In this document: piece after piece, positions 25,491 to 34,096 of the stretch
Layout: each line of letters opens with the position of its first letter
Position numbering within the stretch: position 1 is the stretch's first letter
Source: Bacteroides sp.
GTDB taxonomy: Bacteria; Bacteroidota; Bacteroidia; Bacteroidales; Muribaculaceae
Reading direction: 5' to 3'
DNA: 64,000 nt
Assembly (NCBI GenBank): GCA_014801955.1
Contig: JAAVDE010000012.1
Span: forward strand, 168,889 to 232,888
The notes under the pieces: model-generated
Told to the model about the DNA's origin: nothing
The model's database searches: none
The model's input: the letters and a program-made list of their open reading frames with translations, nothing else
Position numbers and translations under genes: made by a program

Positions 25491-25499
25491 GCAAATTTA
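25491..25499 (-). promoter_or_regulatory. -7 promoter box for tsaE
   Basis: The minus strand reads TAAATTTGC, ending 7 bp before the tsaE ATG, so the transcript should be leaderless or nearly so. Confidence 0.6.
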
Positions 25500-25547
25500 C
25501 GATTTTTTTTCGAACATTCCATCGTTTGGCGCGGTTTTACTATCACT

Positions 25548-26468
25548 ATGAACAGCTACTCTACTACTACCCTCCAAGCTCTCGATTTCAAAACCATAAC
25601 GCCGGCCGATTTCGCCGACATAGCCCACTTCATGCGACTGTCCGACAGCCGCACCTGCGACTACACCTTCGGCGGCGTTGCCCTCTGGATCAACCACTTC
25701 GGCTACCGCATGGCCATTGCCGACAACACGCTCTACATCAAGGGCGGACGCGAGGACGACCTATCGGTGCCGGCCTATGCCATGCCCGTTGGCGACACCG
25801 CCTTCAGCGAGGCCATGACCCTGCTGCGCGACATCGAAGACCCCGCGCCGCTATGGCTGTCGGCAGTGCCCGAGGACCGGCTGCACCTCTTTGCCTCGCT
25901 TCCGAACGCAACCGTCAGCGAGCTGGGCCGCGAGTGGAGCGACTATCTCTACGACATCCGCGCCATTGGCCAACTCAGCGGCGGCGCCATGAAAAAGAAG
26001 CGCAACCACGTTAACAAATTCCTGGCCTCCAACCCCCACTCCACCCTGATTAACATCGACGCCCCGGTTGCCGGCGAGTGTCGGCGCCTGCTGCATCAGC
26101 TCGGCCACGACCAGACCCCGACCGGCATCTCGGAGTTCACGGCGGTTGACCAAATGCTGGCCAACTGGCGCGACTATGCACCCTATCTGATTGGCCAGGC
26201 GCTGATTGTCGATGGCCGCGTCGGCGGCTTCAGCGTTGGTGAAACCAAGGGCGACACGCTCCACGTCCACGTTGAAAAGTGTGACCACACCATCGCCGGA
26301 GCCAACGAAGCCCTGGCCTCGATGTTTGCCGCCGAAATGATGCGCCGCGACCCGCGCCTGCTCTACGTTAACCGCCAGGACGACGCCGGCGACCCGGGCC
26401 TGCGGGCCTCAAAAGAGAGCTGGCGACCGCTGCGTCTGCTCCCGAAATTTAACGTTTGTTTGCAATAA
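25548..26468 (+). CDS. LPG-synthase-C-like (DUF2156) acyltransferase
   Basis: 306 residues from ATG 25548; the track ORF from 25254 reads antisense through tsaE and is rejected. The sequence shows a GNAT-related tandem: an N-terminal part (FKTITPADFADIAHFMRLSDSRTCDYTFGGVALWINHFGYRMAI) and a C-terminal part with GGAMKKKRNHVNKFL, GQALIVDGRVGGFSVGE, HVHVEKCD and LYVNRQDDAGDPGLRASKESWRP. This pattern matches the phosphatidylglycerol lysyltransferase C-terminal domain family found as stand-alone proteins in Bacteroidetes. It lacks the membrane half of MprF, so aminoacylation of lipid is not certain; an acyl or aminoacyl transfer role is inferred. It ends 26 bp before the next start. Confidence 0.82.
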   Translation: MNSYSTTTLQALDFKTITPADFADIAHFMRLSDSRTCDYTFGGVALWINHFGYRMAIADNTLYIKGGREDDLSVPAYAMPVGDTAFSEAMTLLRDIEDPAPLWLSAVPEDRLHLFASLPNATVSELGREWSDYLYDIRAIGQLSGGAMKKKRNHVNKFLASNPHSTLINIDAPVAGECRRLLHQLGHDQTPTGISEFTAVDQMLANWRDYAPYLIGQALIVDGRVGGFSVGETKGDTLHVHVEKCDHTIAGANEALASMFAAEMMRRDPRLLYVNRQDDAGDPGLRASKESWRPLRLLPKFNVCLQ

Positions 26469-26482
26469 CAGAAAATATTTTG

Positions 26483-26491
26483 TATTTTTGC
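26483..26491 (+). promoter_or_regulatory. -7 promoter box for the DUF3298 gene
   Basis: TATTTTTGC ends only 3 bp before ATG 26495, predicting a leaderless transcript. It lies inside the ORF track's extended N-terminus, which argues for the later start. Confidence 0.55.
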
Positions 26492-26494
26492 AGC

Positions 26495-27364
26495 ATGAAA
26501 CGTTTGGCATACATTGGCAGCGCCGCCATAGTGGCGCTTGCGTTCTCCTGCAAACCGAGCGCCGCCCCCGACGGGCCGGTGCTGACGGTCGACTCCATTG
26601 CGCTGGCCGACTCTATTTCCATCGGACTCTCGTCGGCCGAAGTCACTATCTCCGGCCAGTATCCCGATTCGGGCGCAACGGCGCTGGTCGACAGCACCCG
26701 CCGCTGGCTGGCCGACTGCCTGAGCTGGGGAACTTTCGCCGGCACCGCCAGGGTAATTATTCCGACCAAGGCCGAAATCAACAATCCGCAGCAGCTGCTG
26801 GCCCACCTGACAAAGAAACTCCTGGCTTCAGCCGAACGCGACTTCATTGACTTCAACAGCAGCTTCCCCGACACCCGTCTCGGCTACGAATACCAAATCA
26901 GTTTCGAGCCGGCGTTTATGTCGGACTCGCTGGTAACCTACGTCTACAATGCCTATGGCTACCAGGGCGGAGCCCACGGCGGCTCGGTTGCGAAAACAGC
27001 CACTTTCGCCGCATCGACCGGACAAATCCTGACCTACGCCAACGCCTTTCTGCCCGACCGCCGCAAGGAGCTGATTGCTCGCATACGAACCGCCCTCTGG
27101 GAGCAATATTTCCGCCCCACGGCTGCCGACCCCGGCGCCCCCGTCAGCCTGGAGGAAGCGCTGCTCATCAACCCGCAGGAGCTCGACCTCCCCGCCTCCG
27201 GACCGCAATTTGGCCGCGACGGCGTTACCTTCACCTACGGGCAATATGAAATCGCCCCCTACGCAGCCGGAATGCCGGCGTGTACGATCAAGTATGCTGA
27301 CCTCCACCCGCTGCTCCAGGCCTGGGTGATTCCCCTGGTAACCGATAATAGCTACACACTGTGA
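26495..27364 (+). CDS. DUF3298-domain lipoprotein
   Basis: 289 residues from ATG 26495 (MKRLAYIGSAAIVALAFSC, lipobox Cys19). The C-terminal half carries the DUF3298/RsiV-like core AYGYQGGAHGGSVAKTATFAASTGQILTYANAFLPD (the conserved GGAHG stretch) and a late aromatic GVTFTYGQYEIAPYAAGMP. In RsiV this fold binds lysozyme and controls an anti-sigma factor; here the protein is a lipoprotein without an anti-sigma region, so a sensing or periplasmic binding role is only possible. The stop overlaps the prfA GTG by 4 nt. Confidence 0.85.
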   Translation: MKRLAYIGSAAIVALAFSCKPSAAPDGPVLTVDSIALADSISIGLSSAEVTISGQYPDSGATALVDSTRRWLADCLSWGTFAGTARVIIPTKAEINNPQQLLAHLTKKLLASAERDFIDFNSSFPDTRLGYEYQISFEPAFMSDSLVTYVYNAYGYQGGAHGGSVAKTATFAASTGQILTYANAFLPDRRKELIARIRTALWEQYFRPTAADPGAPVSLEEALLINPQELDLPASGPQFGRDGVTFTYGQYEIAPYAAGMPACTIKYADLHPLLQAWVIPLVTDNSYTL

Positions 27365-28464
27365 ACGACCTGCTATCACGCCTGGACGGCATCGACGAAC
27401 GCTTCTCGGAGGTTGCAACGCTGATTACCGACCCCGATGTCATTGCCGACCGCAAGCGCTACGTTGCGCTGACAAAGGAATATAAGGAACTGGAACGCCT
27501 GACCTCAACGGTTGCGAACTATCGGACCCTGCTGGCTAACCGGGCCGAAGCAAAAGAGGTTCTCGAAACCGAAAAAGACGAGGAAATGCGTGCAATGGCC
27601 CGCGAGGAAATCGACGCCGCCGACCGGGCCATTCCGGCCATTGAGGAGGAAATCAAGCTGCTGCTGATTCCCGCCGACCCCGAAGACGCGAAAAACGCAA
27701 TCGTTGAAATCCGCGGCGGCACCGGCGGCGACGAAGCCGCTCTGTTTGCCGGCGATTTGTTCAAAATGTACACCCGCTACTGCGAGTCAAAGGGCTGGAC
27801 CGTTGCTGTCAGCTCCTTCAGCGAAGGCGCCGCCGGCGGCTTCAAGGAGGTAGTGTTTTCGGTCAGCGGCGCCGACGTTTACGGCACGCTGAAATATGAA
27901 AGCGGCGTTCACCGCGTTCAGCGCGTGCCCGCAACCGAAACGCAGGGCCGCGTCCACACTTCGGCGGCCACCGTTGCCGTGCTTCCCGAAGCCGAGGAGT
28001 TCGACGTTGAAATCAACGAGGGCGAAATCAAATGGGACACCTTCCGTTCCGGCGGCGCAGGCGGCCAGAACGTCAACAAGGTGGAATCGGGCGTCAGACT
28101 GCGCTACATGTGGAAAAACCCGCTGACGGGCGTTAGCGAGGAGATTCTCATTGAGTGTACCGAAACGCGCGACCAGCCCAAAAACAAGGAGCGCGCCCTG
28201 AGCCGCCTGCGAACGTTTATCTACGACCGCGAGCACCAGAAATATGTCGACGACATTGCCTCGCGCCGCAAAACCCTCGTTTCAACCGGCGACCGCTCCG
28301 CAAAAATCCGAACCTACAACTTCCCCCAGGGGCGCATTACCGACCACCGCATCAACTACACGATCTATAACCTCCAGGCCTTTCTCGGAGGCGACATTCA
28401 GGAGGTTATCGACAAGCTGATTATCGCCGAAAATGCCGAAAAACTTCAGAGCGAAAGTCTCTGA
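27361..28464 (+). CDS. prfA: Peptide chain release factor 1
   Basis: 367 residues with a GTG start that overlaps the previous stop (GTGA). Release factor 1 is shown by the codon-reading tripeptide PAT in RVPATETQGRVHTSAATVAVLPE, as opposed to the SPF of RF2. The peptidyl-tRNA hydrolysis motif is SGGAGGQNVNKVESGVRL; an Asn follows GGQ where E. coli has His, which I recall as normal for Bacteroidetes RF1. The C-terminus GRITDHRINYTIYNLQAFLGGDI is typical. It terminates translation at UAA/UAG. The TatD-like gene starts 32 bp before its end. Confidence 0.97.
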   Translation: MNDLLSRLDGIDERFSEVATLITDPDVIADRKRYVALTKEYKELERLTSTVANYRTLLANRAEAKEVLETEKDEEMRAMAREEIDAADRAIPAIEEEIKLLLIPADPEDAKNAIVEIRGGTGGDEAALFAGDLFKMYTRYCESKGWTVAVSSFSEGAAGGFKEVVFSVSGADVYGTLKYESGVHRVQRVPATETQGRVHTSAATVAVLPEAEEFDVEINEGEIKWDTFRSGGAGGQNVNKVESGVRLRYMWKNPLTGVSEEILIECTETRDQPKNKERALSRLRTFIYDREHQKYVDDIASRRKTLVSTGDRSAKIRTYNFPQGRITDHRINYTIYNLQAFLGGDIQEVIDKLIIAENAEKLQSESL

Positions 28465-28990
28465 CATCCACTCCCACGACCCTCTGGCGCCCGACTCGGC
28501 GGTCATTAACCTGGACCGCTACGCCGCAATGCGCCCCGACCATCGGCTCTATAGCGTCGGGTGGCACCCCTGGTGGCCCGACCCCGACATGGAGTGGGTT
28601 GAACGAACGGCCGCCGACCCGCGCGTCGTGATTATCGGCGAATGTGGCCTCGACCGCCGGCGCGGAGCCCTGGCTTTGGGCGAGCAGATTGAGCTGACGC
28701 GGGCCCACGCCCTTTTGGCCGAACGGCTCGAAAAGCCGCTGCTGCTCCACGTCGTTGGCGCCTGGAGCGAAATAATTGCCCTGCGCCGCCAAATGAAGCC
28801 GCAACAGCCCTGGATTATCCACGGCTTCCGCGGCAAGCCTCAGCTGGCCCGGCAGCTGCTCGACGCTGGCTTCGACATTTCGCTCGGCGTCCGCTTCAAC
28901 CCCGAAGCCGAAGCCATTATTCCGCCCGAACGCCTCCACCGCGAAACCGACTCTCAGCCGCCCGCCACGGACGGCTCCGGCGGTGCATAA
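28433..28990 (+). CDS. Short TatD-family hydrolase
   Basis: 185 residues, overlapping prfA by 32 bp in another frame. Metal-site motifs of TatD are present: DIHSH (DxHxH) at residues 11-15, VIIGECGLDRRRG with the bridging Glu, LLLHVVGAW, WIIHGFRGKPQLARQLLDAG, and ETDS near the end. The protein stops only about a dozen residues after ETDS (SQPPATDGSGGA), whereas family members usually continue 35 or more residues with a final helix. It may be a shortened but active metal-dependent nuclease/hydrolase, or a gene with a recent 3' truncation; the downstream sequence does not restore an obvious TatD tail in another frame. Confidence 0.8.
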   Translation: MPKNFRAKVSDIHSHDPLAPDSAVINLDRYAAMRPDHRLYSVGWHPWWPDPDMEWVERTAADPRVVIIGECGLDRRRGALALGEQIELTRAHALLAERLEKPLLLHVVGAWSEIIALRRQMKPQQPWIIHGFRGKPQLARQLLDAGFDISLGVRFNPEAEAIIPPERLHRETDSQPPATDGSGGA

Positions 28991-29015
28991 AAAAATCATA
29001 AATTGCGTTAAATTG

Positions 29016-29047
29016 TTTGGCGGGCTGAACGGATTTCGCTAACTTTG
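29016..29047 (+). promoter_or_regulatory. Complete -33/-7 promoter for recJ-recQ-rarA
   Basis: TTTG (29016-29019), a 20-bp spacer, and TAACTTTG (29040-29047) fit the Bacteroidetes consensus; a 7-bp inverted repeat GCGGGCT/AGCCCGC (29020-29026, 29058-29064) brackets the -7 box. It gives a leader of about 110 nt before recJ, containing a small hairpin GATTCT/AGAATC near 29108-29129. The leader is AT-rich just before the start. Confidence 0.7.
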
Positions 29048-29162
29048 AAGTGACATTAGCCCGCTCTCTCCCGTATTTTCCTCTTCTCGGTCTGGCTATG
29101 TTGCTGATTCTTACACATAAGAGAATCGGCCGCTATTCGATTATAATAAAAAACAAATATAA

Positions 29163-30899
29163 ATGACCGACAAATGGAACCCTTTAACCACAGACCAAGC
29201 CCAACTCCGCCCGGCTGCTGACGACGCCGAGCCTCGCCGCTCTGCCGCCGAACGCTACTTCGACTCGCCGGTTATGGCTAAAATCATGCGCGACAGGGGA
29301 ATAAACAACCCCGACGAGGCTCAACGATTCTTCTACCCGCAGCTCAGTGACCTCCACGACCCGTTCCTCATGCCCGGAATGGACGTTGCGGTGGCGCGAC
29401 TGAATGAAGCTATGGGTGCCAAACAGAAAATTCTGGTCTATGGCGACTACGACGTCGACGGTACTACCGCCGTTGCCTTAGTCTACAAATATCTGCTCCA
29501 GTTCTACTCGAGCATCGACTACTACATTCCCGGACGCTACGACGATGGCTACGGGATTTCGAAACACGTCATCGACATGGCCGCCGACGCCGGAGTCAAG
29601 CTAATCATTATTCTTGACTGCGGAATCAAAGCCAACGAGGAAATAGCCTATGCCAAAACCAAGGGCATAGACTTCATTATCTGCGACCACCACGTTGCCG
29701 GAGCCGAGCTCCCCGACGCGGTTGCGATTCTGAACCCCAAACTCGAGGACTCGACCTATCCGTTTCGCCACCTGAGCGGATGCGGCGTCGGCTTCAAGTT
29801 CATGCAGGCCTTTGCCGCCAGCAACGGCCTCCCCTCGCGCGACCTCGACAACTACCTCGACCTGGTGGCTGTCAGCATCGCTGCCGACATAGTGCCGATG
29901 ATTGGCGAAAACCGAATAATGACCTACTACGGCCTGCGCCGCCTGAACTCGAACCCCAACATGGGGCTGCGGGCAATTATGCGTATCTGCGGGCTCACGG
30001 GCCGAGAAATAACCCTCTCGGACGTTATTTTCAAAATCGGCCCGCGCATCAACGCTTCAGGCCGAATGCAGTCGGGCCGCGAGGCAGTTGACCTGCTCGT
30101 TGCGCGCGACGCCGCCGAGGCCCGCGCCAAGGCCCTCGAAATCGACCAATACAACCAGGACCGCAAGGAGCTCGACAAGCAAATCACCGAAGAGGCCCAG
30201 GCGCTGCTCGAGGCCGCCGGCGACACGAGCAAGAAGTCAATCGTTATGTACAACGAGGACTGGCACCGCGGAATCATCGGCATCGTTGCCTCGCGCCTGA
30301 CCGAGGTCTACTATAAGCCGGCGGTCGTTCTGACGCTGACCAACGGCCTGGCCTCAGGCTCGTCGCGCTCGGTCCAGGGATTCGACATCTATTCCGCCGT
30401 TGAGTCATGCGAGGATCTGCTCGAAAACTTCGGCGGCCACACCTATGCCGTCGGCCTGTCGATGAAGCCCGAAAACATCCCCGCCTTCACCGAGCGGTTC
30501 GAAAAATACGTTGCCGACCACATTTCGGAGGCGCAGCTCAAGCCGCTCCATGAAATCGACGCCGACCTGCGGTTCGACGACATTAACCTCGACATGCTCC
30601 ACTTCCTGCGCCGCCTCTACCCCTTCGGCCCCGGCAACATGAAGCCGGTTTTCCGCACTTCGGGGGTGGTCAACGCCGGAACGTCGAAAATCGTTGGCAA
30701 AAACAGCGAGCATATCAAGCTCGACGTCACCAACTCCGCGGGTCAGCACGTTGTTCACGCAATCGCCTTCAACATGGCCGACAAATTCGAGGCCATCGCC
30801 TCGGGCGAACCGTTCACTATCGTCTACACCATTGAAGAAAACAAGCACCACGCCGCCGGTTATCCCATCCAGCTGCTGGTCAAGGAAATAATTCTCTGA
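29163..30899 (+). CDS. recJ: Single-stranded-DNA-specific exonuclease RecJ
   Basis: 578 residues, the usual RecJ length. DHH phosphoesterase motifs: ILVYGDYDVDGTTAVAL, the ILDCGI motif with conserved Asp, ICDHHVAG (DHH), and SGCGVGFKFMQAF; then KIGPRINASGRM, and the DHHA1 GGH motif in ENFGGHTYAVGLSMKPENI. A C-terminal OB-type domain follows (FPFGPGNMKPVFRTSGV-like). It degrades single-stranded DNA 5' to 3' in RecF-pathway recombination and base excision. It is the first of recJ-recQ-rarA; its TGA overlaps the recQ ATG by one base. RecJ and RecQ act together at gaps and stalled forks, so the operon is functionally coherent. Confidence 0.97.
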   Translation: MTDKWNPLTTDQAQLRPAADDAEPRRSAAERYFDSPVMAKIMRDRGINNPDEAQRFFYPQLSDLHDPFLMPGMDVAVARLNEAMGAKQKILVYGDYDVDGTTAVALVYKYLLQFYSSIDYYIPGRYDDGYGISKHVIDMAADAGVKLIIILDCGIKANEEIAYAKTKGIDFIICDHHVAGAELPDAVAILNPKLEDSTYPFRHLSGCGVGFKFMQAFAASNGLPSRDLDNYLDLVAVSIAADIVPMIGENRIMTYYGLRRLNSNPNMGLRAIMRICGLTGREITLSDVIFKIGPRINASGRMQSGREAVDLLVARDAAEARAKALEIDQYNQDRKELDKQITEEAQALLEAAGDTSKKSIVMYNEDWHRGIIGIVASRLTEVYYKPAVVLTLTNGLASGSSRSVQGFDIYSAVESCEDLLENFGGHTYAVGLSMKPENIPAFTERFEKYVADHISEAQLKPLHEIDADLRFDDINLDMLHFLRRLYPFGPGNMKPVFRTSGVVNAGTSKIVGKNSEHIKLDVTNSAGQHVVHAIAFNMADKFEAIASGEPFTIVYTIEENKHHAAGYPIQLLVKEIIL

Positions 30900-32806
30900 T
30901 GCCCGCGTACTCCTCTCCTCTCGACGCCCTGCGGCGCCATTGGGGGTACGACTCGTTCCGCCCCCTCCAGGCCTCGATTATCGACTCGGTGCTCAACGGC
31001 AACGACACTCTGGCACTCATGCCGACCGGCGGCGGAAAGAGCATAACTTTCCAGGTGCCGGGGCTGATGCTGCCGGGGTTGACGGTGGTCGTGACGCCCC
31101 TGATTTCGCTGATGAAAGACCAGGTCGACAATCTGCGCGCCCACGACATTGCCGCCGTCTATCTCCACTCAGGCCTGACCGCCCGCGAGGCGCGCCTGGC
31201 AATGCAAAAGGCCGAATTGGGCAAGGTTAAGTTCCTCTATCTCTCGCCCGAGCGGCTCCAGAACGAACGCTTCATCGGCGAGCTGAAAACCTGGAATGTT
31301 TCGCTGCTGGTGGTCGACGAAGCCCACTGCATTTCGCAGTGGGGCTACGATTTTCGCCCGCCCTACCTGTCAATCGCCCGCCTGCGCAGCTACTTTCCGC
31401 GCGTGCCGGTGCTGGCGGTAACGGCCTCAGCCACTCCGCAGGTGGCCGACGACATTTGCAGCCGGCTGGAGTTCCGCCCCGGCGCTCAGCGGTTTCAAAT
31501 GAGCTTCGCGCGCAAGAATATCAGCTATATAGTTCGCCGCGACGTTAACAAGCCGGAGCGGCTCCTGACGGTTCTGCGCAACACTTCCGGCTCGGCCATC
31601 GTCTACGTTCGCTCGCGCAAAAAAACCGCCGAAATAGCCCGCGCGCTCGCTGCAGCCGGAATTTCGGCCGAGAGCTACCATGCGGGCCTGCTCCCGGAGG
31701 TCAAATCCGAACGCCAGCAGCGCTGGAAGGAGTCGAAAGTGCGCGTAATGGTTGCGACCAACGCCTTCGGCATGGGCATTGACAAACCCGACGTCCGAAC
31801 GGTCATCCACTATGACCTCCCCTCCTCGCTCGAGGAATACTACCAGGAAGCGGGCCGCGCCGGGCGCGACGGCCTGCCGTCGTTTGCCGTATGCCTGGTT
31901 GCGCCGACCGACCGCCGCGTGCTTGCCCGCCGCCTGGAGGATGCCTTTCCGCCGCCCGAACTGATTGGCGAGGTCTATGAAAAGGCGTGTCTCCACGTTG
32001 ACCTCTGTCTGGGCGAAGGGCAATATAACGTTTTTGACTTCAACATCGAGGACTTCTGCCGGAAATGGAACCTCTGGCCGGCAACGGCGCGCGCGGCCAT
32101 GCAGCTGCTGGCGCTCGGCGGCTATGTTGAGTATGTTGAAGACGTCGACGCCCGCGCCCGCGTAATGGCCATTTGCCGCCGCGAGGAGCTATATGCAATG
32201 GAGCTGACTCCGGCCGAGGAGAGCGTCATGGTCTACCTGCTGCGCAACTGCCCGGGGCTCTTTGCCGACTATTTCAACATCGTTGAAACGGTCATTGCGT
32301 CGCATCTGTCAATGTCGCCCGACGAGGTTTATCAGACGCTGCTGTCGCTCAGCCGCCGCCACGTTGTTCACTACGTTCCGCGGCGCCAGCAGCCCTATCT
32401 CTACTTTCCGTCGCGACGCATCGAGAGCCGCTATCTGCGCTTCTCGCGCGAAATCTACGAGGAGCGGCGCGAGCGCATGGCCCGCCGAATCGACGCGATG
32501 ACGCGCTTTGCGTTTGCCGACTCCGACTGCCGCGCCAAAACCATTCTCGACTATTTCGGCGAAACCGACGCCGGTTTCTGCGGCAGCTGCGACGTTTGCC
32601 GCCAGGCTGCGCCCCGCCCCAAGCCCCCCATTGGCGTCGACGACTCGATAATGCACCTGCTCTCCAACAATCCGGCGCTGACACCGCCCCGGATTGCCGA
32701 GCGGCTCAACATTCGCCAGGAAATAATAATCGAACACCTGCGGACCCTTCTCGACCGCGGACTGATAACCCTAAATCACGACCAAACGATATGCAAGCAC
32801 CCTTAG
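30899..32806 (+). CDS. recQ: RecQ-family ATP-dependent DNA helicase
   Basis: 635 residues. Helicase motifs: motif 0 (FRPLQASIIDSVL), Walker A MPTGGGKSITFQVPG, DEAHCISQWGYDFRP (motif II plus the aromatic-rich loop), TASATPQVADDI, and motif VI QEAGRAGRDG. Unlike E. coli RecQ, the four-cysteine zinc module (SDCRAKTILDYFGETDAGFCGSCDVC) comes near residue 555, after a long insert containing a winged-helix-like part (FCRKWNLWPATARAAMQLLALGGYVEY). There is no HRDC domain; the C-terminus instead holds a second small helix-turn-helix (PPRIAERLNIRQEIIIEHLRTLLDRGLI). A 3'-5' helicase that loads RecJ at gaps; translationally coupled to recJ and overlapping rarA by 16 bp. Confidence 0.94.
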   Translation: MPAYSSPLDALRRHWGYDSFRPLQASIIDSVLNGNDTLALMPTGGGKSITFQVPGLMLPGLTVVVTPLISLMKDQVDNLRAHDIAAVYLHSGLTAREARLAMQKAELGKVKFLYLSPERLQNERFIGELKTWNVSLLVVDEAHCISQWGYDFRPPYLSIARLRSYFPRVPVLAVTASATPQVADDICSRLEFRPGAQRFQMSFARKNISYIVRRDVNKPERLLTVLRNTSGSAIVYVRSRKKTAEIARALAAAGISAESYHAGLLPEVKSERQQRWKESKVRVMVATNAFGMGIDKPDVRTVIHYDLPSSLEEYYQEAGRAGRDGLPSFAVCLVAPTDRRVLARRLEDAFPPPELIGEVYEKACLHVDLCLGEGQYNVFDFNIEDFCRKWNLWPATARAAMQLLALGGYVEYVEDVDARARVMAICRREELYAMELTPAEESVMVYLLRNCPGLFADYFNIVETVIASHLSMSPDEVYQTLLSLSRRHVVHYVPRRQQPYLYFPSRRIESRYLRFSREIYEERRERMARRIDAMTRFAFADSDCRAKTILDYFGETDAGFCGSCDVCRQAAPRPKPPIGVDDSIMHLLSNNPALTPPRIAERLNIRQEIIIEHLRTLLDRGLITLNHDQTICKHP

Positions 32807-34044
32807 CCGAGCGCATGCGCCCGACAACCCTCGACGACTACATCGGCCAGACCCACCTGGTCGGCCCGGGCTCGATTCTGCGCCGCATGATTGAGCAGCA
32901 GCGCGTCAGCTCCTTTATTCTCTGGGGGCCGCCCGGAGTTGGCAAAACAACCCTTGCGCGCATAATTGCCAACACAACGAACTCGCCTTTCTACACGCTC
33001 TCGGCCGTCAACGCCGGCGTCAAGGAGGTGCGCGAGGTCATTGAGCGCTGCCGCGCCGACAATCAGTCAATGTTCTCGCAGGGGCGCCCGATTCTGTTTA
33101 TCGACGAAATCCACCGCTTCTCAAAAAGCCAGCAGGACTCGCTGCTCGGAGCGGTTGAGAGCGGAATCGTTACTCTCATCGGCGCAACGACCGAGAACCC
33201 GTCGTTTGAGGTCATCAGGCCGCTGCTGTCGCGCGCCAGCGTCTACACTCTGCGCCCGCTCGAGGCCGAGGAGCTGCAGCGCCTGCTGCAAAACACCCTG
33301 GAGCGCGACGAGGTGTTGTCGAAAATGGAGGTGAAGATTGAAAGCACCGACGCGCTCTTTCGCTTTGCCGGCGGCGATGCCCGCAAGCTGCTCAACATTC
33401 TCGACCTGCTCGAGCAGTCAACCCCGGCCAACGAGCCGCTGGTGATTTCCGACGCCATAGTTACAGAACGCCTCCAGGAGAATCCCGCGGCCTACGACAA
33501 GGGCGGCGAAATGCACTACGACATCATCTCGGCCTTCATCAAATCGGTGCGCGGCTCCGATGCCGACGCGGCCATCTACTGGCTGGCGCGCATGGTCGCC
33601 GGCGGCGAGGACCCCGAGTTCATTGGCCGCCGCCTGGTGATTCTCGCTGCCGAGGATATTGGCCTGGCCAACCCTAACGCACTGCTGCTGGCGAACGCAA
33701 CGTTCGACGTCATCAAAAAAATCGGCTGGCCCGAAGGGCGCATCCCGCTGGCCGAATGTACGATCTACCTGGCGCGCTCGCCCAAGAGCAACTCGGCCTA
33801 CATGGCCATCGGCGCCGCCCTGGCCGAGGTGGAACGCTCGGGCAATCTGCCGGTGCCGCTTCACTTGCGCAACGCGCCGACGTCGCTCATGAAAGAAATG
33901 GGCTATGGCGCTGACTATAAGTATCCCCACGACTACGAAGGCCACTGGGTTGCCCAGCAATATCTGCCCGACGCGCTCAGCGGCGCCCGCTTCTGGCACC
34001 CCGCGCCCAACGCCTCGGAAAACCGCCTCAGCGCAAAAGACTGA
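32791..34044 (+). CDS. rarA: Replication-associated recombination protein A (AAA+ ATPase)
   Basis: 417 residues from ATG 32791 (MQAPLAERMRPTTLDDYIGQ); the track ORF starting at 32596 runs out of frame through recQ. AAA+ clamp-loader-like motifs: GQTHLVGPGSILRRM, Walker A WGPPGVGKTTLARIIA, Walker B FIDEIHRFSKSQQD, sensor 1 IGATTENPSFEV, and the MgsA_C part RLVILAAEDIGLANPNAL and ARSPKSNSAYMAIGAAL. Known role: acts at stalled replication forks and opens DNA ends, working with RecQ and RecJ-type enzymes. It overlaps recQ by 16 bp, strengthening the repair-operon reading. Confidence 0.95.
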   Translation: MQAPLAERMRPTTLDDYIGQTHLVGPGSILRRMIEQQRVSSFILWGPPGVGKTTLARIIANTTNSPFYTLSAVNAGVKEVREVIERCRADNQSMFSQGRPILFIDEIHRFSKSQQDSLLGAVESGIVTLIGATTENPSFEVIRPLLSRASVYTLRPLEAEELQRLLQNTLERDEVLSKMEVKIESTDALFRFAGGDARKLLNILDLLEQSTPANEPLVISDAIVTERLQENPAAYDKGGEMHYDIISAFIKSVRGSDADAAIYWLARMVAGGEDPEFIGRRLVILAAEDIGLANPNALLLANATFDVIKKIGWPEGRIPLAECTIYLARSPKSNSAYMAIGAALAEVERSGNLPVPLHLRNAPTSLMKEMGYGADYKYPHDYEGHWVAQQYLPDALSGARFWHPAPNASENRLSAKD

Positions 34045-34096
34045 ACCTTTTGAACCCCGCGGGCGTTCTATCAGTAGCTTTCAACTATTTGCTCTT

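Noticed and set aside
27361-28464. Assignment as RF2 because of residues after GGQ
   Set aside because: The tripeptide PAT and the QGRVHTSAATVAVLPE context identify RF1; RF2 would have SPF.
28991-29162. Possible small RNA or riboswitch in the 172-bp gap before recJ
   Set aside because: Only the promoter and one weak hairpin are visible; no known riboswitch core was recognised.
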